Source: Paenibacillus rigui
Lineage (GTDB): Bacteria > Bacillota > Bacilli > Paenibacillales > NBRC-103111
NCBI RefSeq assembly: GCF_002234615.1
Contig: NZ_NMQW01000002.1
Location: 496,001-560,000, forward strand
DNA length: 64,000 bases
Reading direction: 5' to 3'
Shown: positions 61,098 through 64,000 of the stretch, in pieces
How positions within the stretch are numbered: the first letter of the stretch is position 1
Layout: the number at the start of each line of letters is the position of its first letter
Translations under genes and position numbers: made by a program
Notes under the pieces: model-generated
The model's database searches: none
What the model was told of the DNA's origin: nothing
The model's input: the letters and a program-made list of their open reading frames with translations, nothing else

Positions 61098-62312
61098 TTA
61101 TATTTCAAATTCGAGGAGATGTCCCAGCTTTTCTTGCTTTGTGTGCAGGTAATTAGAATTGGACTCGTTCTCCTCCATCTGGATCGGCACCCGCTCCACC
61201 ACTTCCAGGCCATGGCCTTCCAAACCTTTAATTTTGCGGGGATTGTTCGTCAGCAGACGAATTTGTGAAATGCCCAAATCCTTCAAAATTTGCGCTCCAA
61301 TGCCATAATCCCTCAGGTCCGGGGCAAAACCCAGCTTAAGATTTGCGTCAACCGTGTCCAAACCTTGCTCCTGCAGCACATACGCCTTCAGCTTATTAAT
61401 TAGACCGATGCCGCGCCCTTCCTGGCGCATATACAGCAGAACACCCGAGCCTTCTTCATCAATTTGCTTCAAGGCTGCAGCCAGCTGAGGCCCGCAATCG
61501 CAGCGGTGAGAGTGGAACACATCCCCGGTCAAGCATTCGGAATGCACTCGAACCAGGGTCGGCTTCGAGGCATCAATATTTCCTTTTACGAGGGCCACAT
61601 GCTCTTTTTGATCCACTGCATTGGAATAGGCAATAGCCTTGTAAACCCCAAAGTCTGTCGGAAGCTTGGCTTCCACCTCGCGCTGTATCAGCTTTTCCTT
61701 GTGGTTGCGGTATTGTATCAGATCTTGGATTGTGATCAGCTTCAGGTTATGCTTCTCGGCAATTTCAATCAGCTGAGGGACACGCGCCATTTCGCCGTCT
61801 TCCTTGATCACTTCGCAAATAACTGCAGCAGGATAGGCACCGCACAGTCTCGCCAAGTCTACCGCAGCCTCGGTATGACCCGCCCGCCTTAAGACACCGC
61901 CTTTTTTGGCAATCAGTGGGAACATGTGACCGGGACGGCGGAAATGCTCCGCCTTCGTGCTTGGATCAATCAAGGCTTGAACAGTCATGGAACGCTCCGT
62001 TGCCGATATCCCGGTTGTCGTATCCGCATGGTCGACGGAGACGGTAAAGGCTGTGCCGTGATAGTCGGTGTTTTTGGCCACCATTGGAGGCAAATCGAGC
62101 TCCTTTGCACGCTCCTCCGTGAGCGGTACGCATACCAGACCGCGCCCTTCTTTGATCATAAAGTTAATCACCTCAGGCGTTGCTTTATCTGCCAAGGCGA
62201 TAAAATCGCCTTCGTTTTCCCGGTCCTCATCATCTACCACGATGATGACCTTGCCCTGCATTAAATCGTCAAGTGCTTCTTCGATCGTGTGAAATTGAAT
62301 CGATTTCGTCAT
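61098..62312 (-). CDS. ribBA: Bifunctional DHBP synthase / GTP cyclohydrolase II
   Basis: The 404 residues combine DHBP synthase (1 to about 205: [44 protein letters not shown]) and GTP cyclohydrolase II (about 206-404: [21 protein letters not shown] with the zinc cysteines, [13 protein letters not shown]). It feeds both branches of riboflavin synthesis. Start ATG 62312 with AAGGGAG 8 bases before; the frame extends into ribE up to 62513. In B. subtilis the fusion is called ribA. Confidence 0.96.
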   Translation of the reverse strand: MTKSIQFHTIEEALDDLMQGKVIIVVDDEDRENEGDFIALADKATPEVINFMIKEGRGLVCVPLTEERAKELDLPPMVAKNTDYHGTAFTVSVDHADTTTGISATERSMTVQALIDPSTKAEHFRRPGHMFPLIAKKGGVLRRAGHTEAAVDLARLCGAYPAAVICEVIKEDGEMARVPQLIEIAEKHNLKLITIQDLIQYRNHKEKLIQREVEAKLPTDFGVYKAIAYSNAVDQKEHVALVKGNIDASKPTLVRVHSECLTGDVFHSHRCDCGPQLAAALKQIDEEGSGVLLYMRQEGRGIGLINKLKAYVLQEQGLDTVDANLKLGFAPDLRDYGIGAQILKDLGISQIRLLTNNPRKIKGLEGHGLEVVERVPIQMEENESNSNYLHTKQEKLGHLLEFEI

Positions 62313-62340
62313 ATTGGCACTCCCTTCCTTGGATCGCTGC

Positions 62341-63006
62341 TTACATAAAGCCATGCTCGGATAAAAAGGACTCCGTGAGCGAGCCGGACTTGCTTGAAGC
62401 CGGTTCCCCAGCGGTTCGGTAATGCAGCAGCTTTTCGATATATTTGCCCAGCACGTCGGCCTCCAGATTAACTTCATCCCCTGGCTGCTTTTGCTGAAGC
62501 ACGGTTTGCGCAAGCGTATGAGGAATAATGGATACCGTAAACCGCTGCTCCGTCACCTGAACCAGGGTCAAGCTAATCCCATCGATCGTGATGGAGCCGT
62601 GCGGAATTAAATATTTTAATATACTGCGGTCCTGAGGCTCTACCTGGAACACAACTGCATTCTCTTCGGGTTTACGTGAGGTAATCATCCCGATGGAATC
62701 AACGTGACCTTGCACGATATGACCGCCGAATCGACCTCCTGCAGCCATAGCTCGCTCGAGATTAACCCGATCCCCGACACGAAGCCGCTCAAGAGACGTC
62801 CTTCGGAACGTTTCGGGCATCACATCGACTGTAATGGAGCTGTCGTTAAACTCAACCACGGTCAAACATACACCATTGACAGAAATACTGTCACCCAAGT
62901 GAACATCCTCCAGAATCTTCTTGGCCCCGATCGTTAATATCATTGCCTGTCCCTGCTTCGTAATACGGCGCATCGTACCGATTTCTTCAATAATGCCTGT
63001 GAACAT
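62341..63006 (-). CDS. ribE: Riboflavin synthase alpha subunit
   Basis: The enzyme dismutates two lumazines to riboflavin. The 221 residues form two similar beta-barrel halves: [12 protein letters not shown]...[17 protein letters not shown] and later [15 protein letters not shown] and [21 protein letters not shown], the typical tandem-repeat pattern. A slightly longer C-terminal tail ([18 protein letters not shown]) is present. It begins 1 base after the ribD stop. Third gene in ribDEBAH. Confidence 0.96.
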   Translation of the reverse strand: MFTGIIEEIGTMRRITKQGQAMILTIGAKKILEDVHLGDSISVNGVCLTVVEFNDSSITVDVMPETFRRTSLERLRVGDRVNLERAMAAGGRFGGHIVQGHVDSIGMITSRKPEENAVVFQVEPQDRSILKYLIPHGSITIDGISLTLVQVTEQRFTVSIIPHTLAQTVLQQKQPGDEVNLEADVLGKYIEKLLHYRTAGEPASSKSGSLTESFLSEHGFM

Positions 63007-64000
63007 TTATTTCACCTCATTCCTGTAACGCGGGTACCCTGTGAGGCATACGTCACTGCCGAATTGCTGCACGGTCAGGCGCTCCAGCTCAATCGCATCC
63101 TTCATGAGCTCGAACCCGCCGAAGCTGAAGTTGCCGGGCGCCCCATTCCCGCCAATAATCTTCGGCGCATAAAACAGCAGCATCTTGTCGATAAGGCCGT
63201 TCTCCAGCATAGCCCCGTTCAGCTTCCCGCCGCCTTCCAGCAAAAGAGATCCGATGTCCCGCTCACCGAGCTTCACCATCGCCAGCCTCAAATCCACCTG
63301 CTGTCCGCTGCCGCACAGCAGTACGGTGATACCAGCCGCCTCCAACGCCTCCCGCTTGGCAGCATCTGCGTTCTCAGTCGTCAGGACTATCGTTTCAGCC
63401 GAACGATCGGTTACAACCTGAGCCGTTAGCGGGAGCTTTAGACCCGAATCCACAATGACGCGGATGGGATGTAACGCCGGTACCTCCAAACGCGTCGTCA
63501 ACAAAGGATCGTCGCTCAACACGGTCCCGATTCCCACCATAATGGCTTGATTCCGGTGGCGAAGCGTATGAACATAGGCTCGGGCAGCCGGCCCCGTGAT
63601 CCATTTGCTGTCTCCGCTCCGGGAGGCGATTTTGCCGTCCAGCGTGCTTGCGGTCTTTAGTGTGACAAAGGGGCGCCGCGTCTGGATAAAGTGGGTAAAT
63701 GCCTCATTCAGCTGCGAAGCCTCCGCTTGAAGAACACCGACATCAACATCCAAGCCATGACTCCGCAAACGTTCAAACCCGGAACCGGCAACTAACGGAT
63801 TCGGATCCGAGCATGCTACCACGACACGTTTGACCTTTTCTTTGATCAGCCGATCGCTGCAAGGAGGTGTCTTGCCAAAGTGGCTGCACGGCTCCAGCGT
63901 CACATAAGCGGTACTGCCCTCCGCCTCGGGTCCTGCCATTTGCAGGGCATGTATTTCCGCGTGAGCGGTGCCGCGTTTCAAGTGGGCTCCCATGCCGACG
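63007..64000 (-). CDS. ribD: Riboflavin-specific deaminase/reductase, C-terminal part (runs past window edge)
   Basis: The bifunctional enzyme deaminates and reduces the pyrimidine intermediate. Seen are the zinc site of the deaminase, GTAHAEIHAL and EPCSHFGKTPPCSD, and then the reductase domain with LKTASTLDGKIASRSGDSKWIT and LLLEGGGKLNGAML. The frame is open through the right edge; the conserved residues before VGMGAHLKRG (about 40) are outside. So the promoter and any FMN riboswitch are outside the window. Confidence 0.95.
   Translation of the reverse strand, partial: VGMGAHLKRGTAHAEIHALQMAGPEAEGSTAYVTLEPCSHFGKTPPCSDRLIKEKVKRVVVACSDPNPLVAGSGFERLRSHGLDVDVGVLQAEASQLNEAFTHFIQTRRPFVTLKTASTLDGKIASRSGDSKWITGPAARAYVHTLRHRNQAIMVGIGTVLSDDPLLTTRLEVPALHPIRVIVDSGLKLPLTAQVVTDRSAETIVLTTENADAAKREALEAAGITVLLCGSGQQVDLRLAMVKLGERDIGSLLLEGGGKLNGAMLENGLIDKMLLFYAPKIIGGNGAPGNFSFGGFELMKDAIELERLTVQQFGSDVCLTGYPRYRNEVK

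Overview
The window comes from a low-to-mid GC, endospore-forming Firmicute that most resembles Paenibacillus or a close relative. I base this on the B. subtilis-like gene order (aro-trp supraoperon, hep/men genes, mtrB, hbs, spoIVA, gpsA-plsY-der, rpsA-cmk, resABCDE, spmAB-dacB, scpAB, rib), on strong AGGAGG ribosome sites with many GTG and TTG starts, and on futalosine-type menaquinone genes in the hep operon. Nearly every gene is on the minus strand, so transcription runs from high to low coordinates. The exceptions are three plus-strand genes between 40.0 and 45.4 kb.

Right to left (transcription order): 64.0-60.5 kb holds ribD (cut by the window edge), ribE, ribBA and ribH. A 75-bp perfect tandem repeat made of palindromes follows, and then scpA and scpB. 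58.9-51.8 kb carries sporulation and envelope genes (ytfI-like, ytfJ, dacB, spmA, spmB), an HD-GYP protein overlapping an SRAP DNA-repair protein, a compact amidase-like gene and rluB. 51.7-45.5 kb is resABCDE (cytochrome c maturation and its two-component system). A plus-strand serA with a T-box leader faces it across an 18-bp bidirectional terminator. 43.2-37.6 kb is a mixed stretch: rhodanese, an unknown anchored protein, CPBP protease, lipoprotein deacetylase, a YtxH-like protein, a YpbH/MecB adaptor, prsW and a small zinc-ribbon-like protein.

37.5-31.2 kb holds ypeB, a PilZ protein, ypfB-like, cmk, plsC, rpsA and fni. 31.1-23.4 kb holds the yphA/YIEGIA sporulation genes, der, plsY, gpsA, spoVIF, yphE, two 2Fe-2S ferredoxins around a nucleotidyltransferase-like gene, and the yphF lipoprotein. 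23.1-19.4 kb holds spoIVA, hbs, tRNA-Pro, a PAP2 protein and mtrB (TRAP). 18.7-12.3 kb is an operon for heptaprenyl diphosphate and menaquinone synthesis (hepS, menG, mqnP, ubiX, mqnA, hepT), followed by ndk, cheR and a 54-residue protein. 12.1-0.6 kb is the aro-trp supraoperon aroC-aroB-aroH-trpEDCFBA-hisC-tyrA. Its trpE leader has an array of GAG triplets and an attenuator, the natural target of the TRAP protein encoded 10 kb away. At the left edge is a truncated ECF sigma factor preceded by a short promoter-to-terminator unit that may be a small RNA or attenuated leader.

The window is mostly conserved chromosomal core with no prophage, IS element or CRISPR array that I could see. The least explained items are the hairpin array at 60.36-60.54 kb, the ferredoxin/nucleotidyltransferase cluster at 24.1-25.5 kb, the short transcription unit at 0.42-0.53 kb, the loss of sleB next to ypeB, and the compact amidase-like protein next to spmB.
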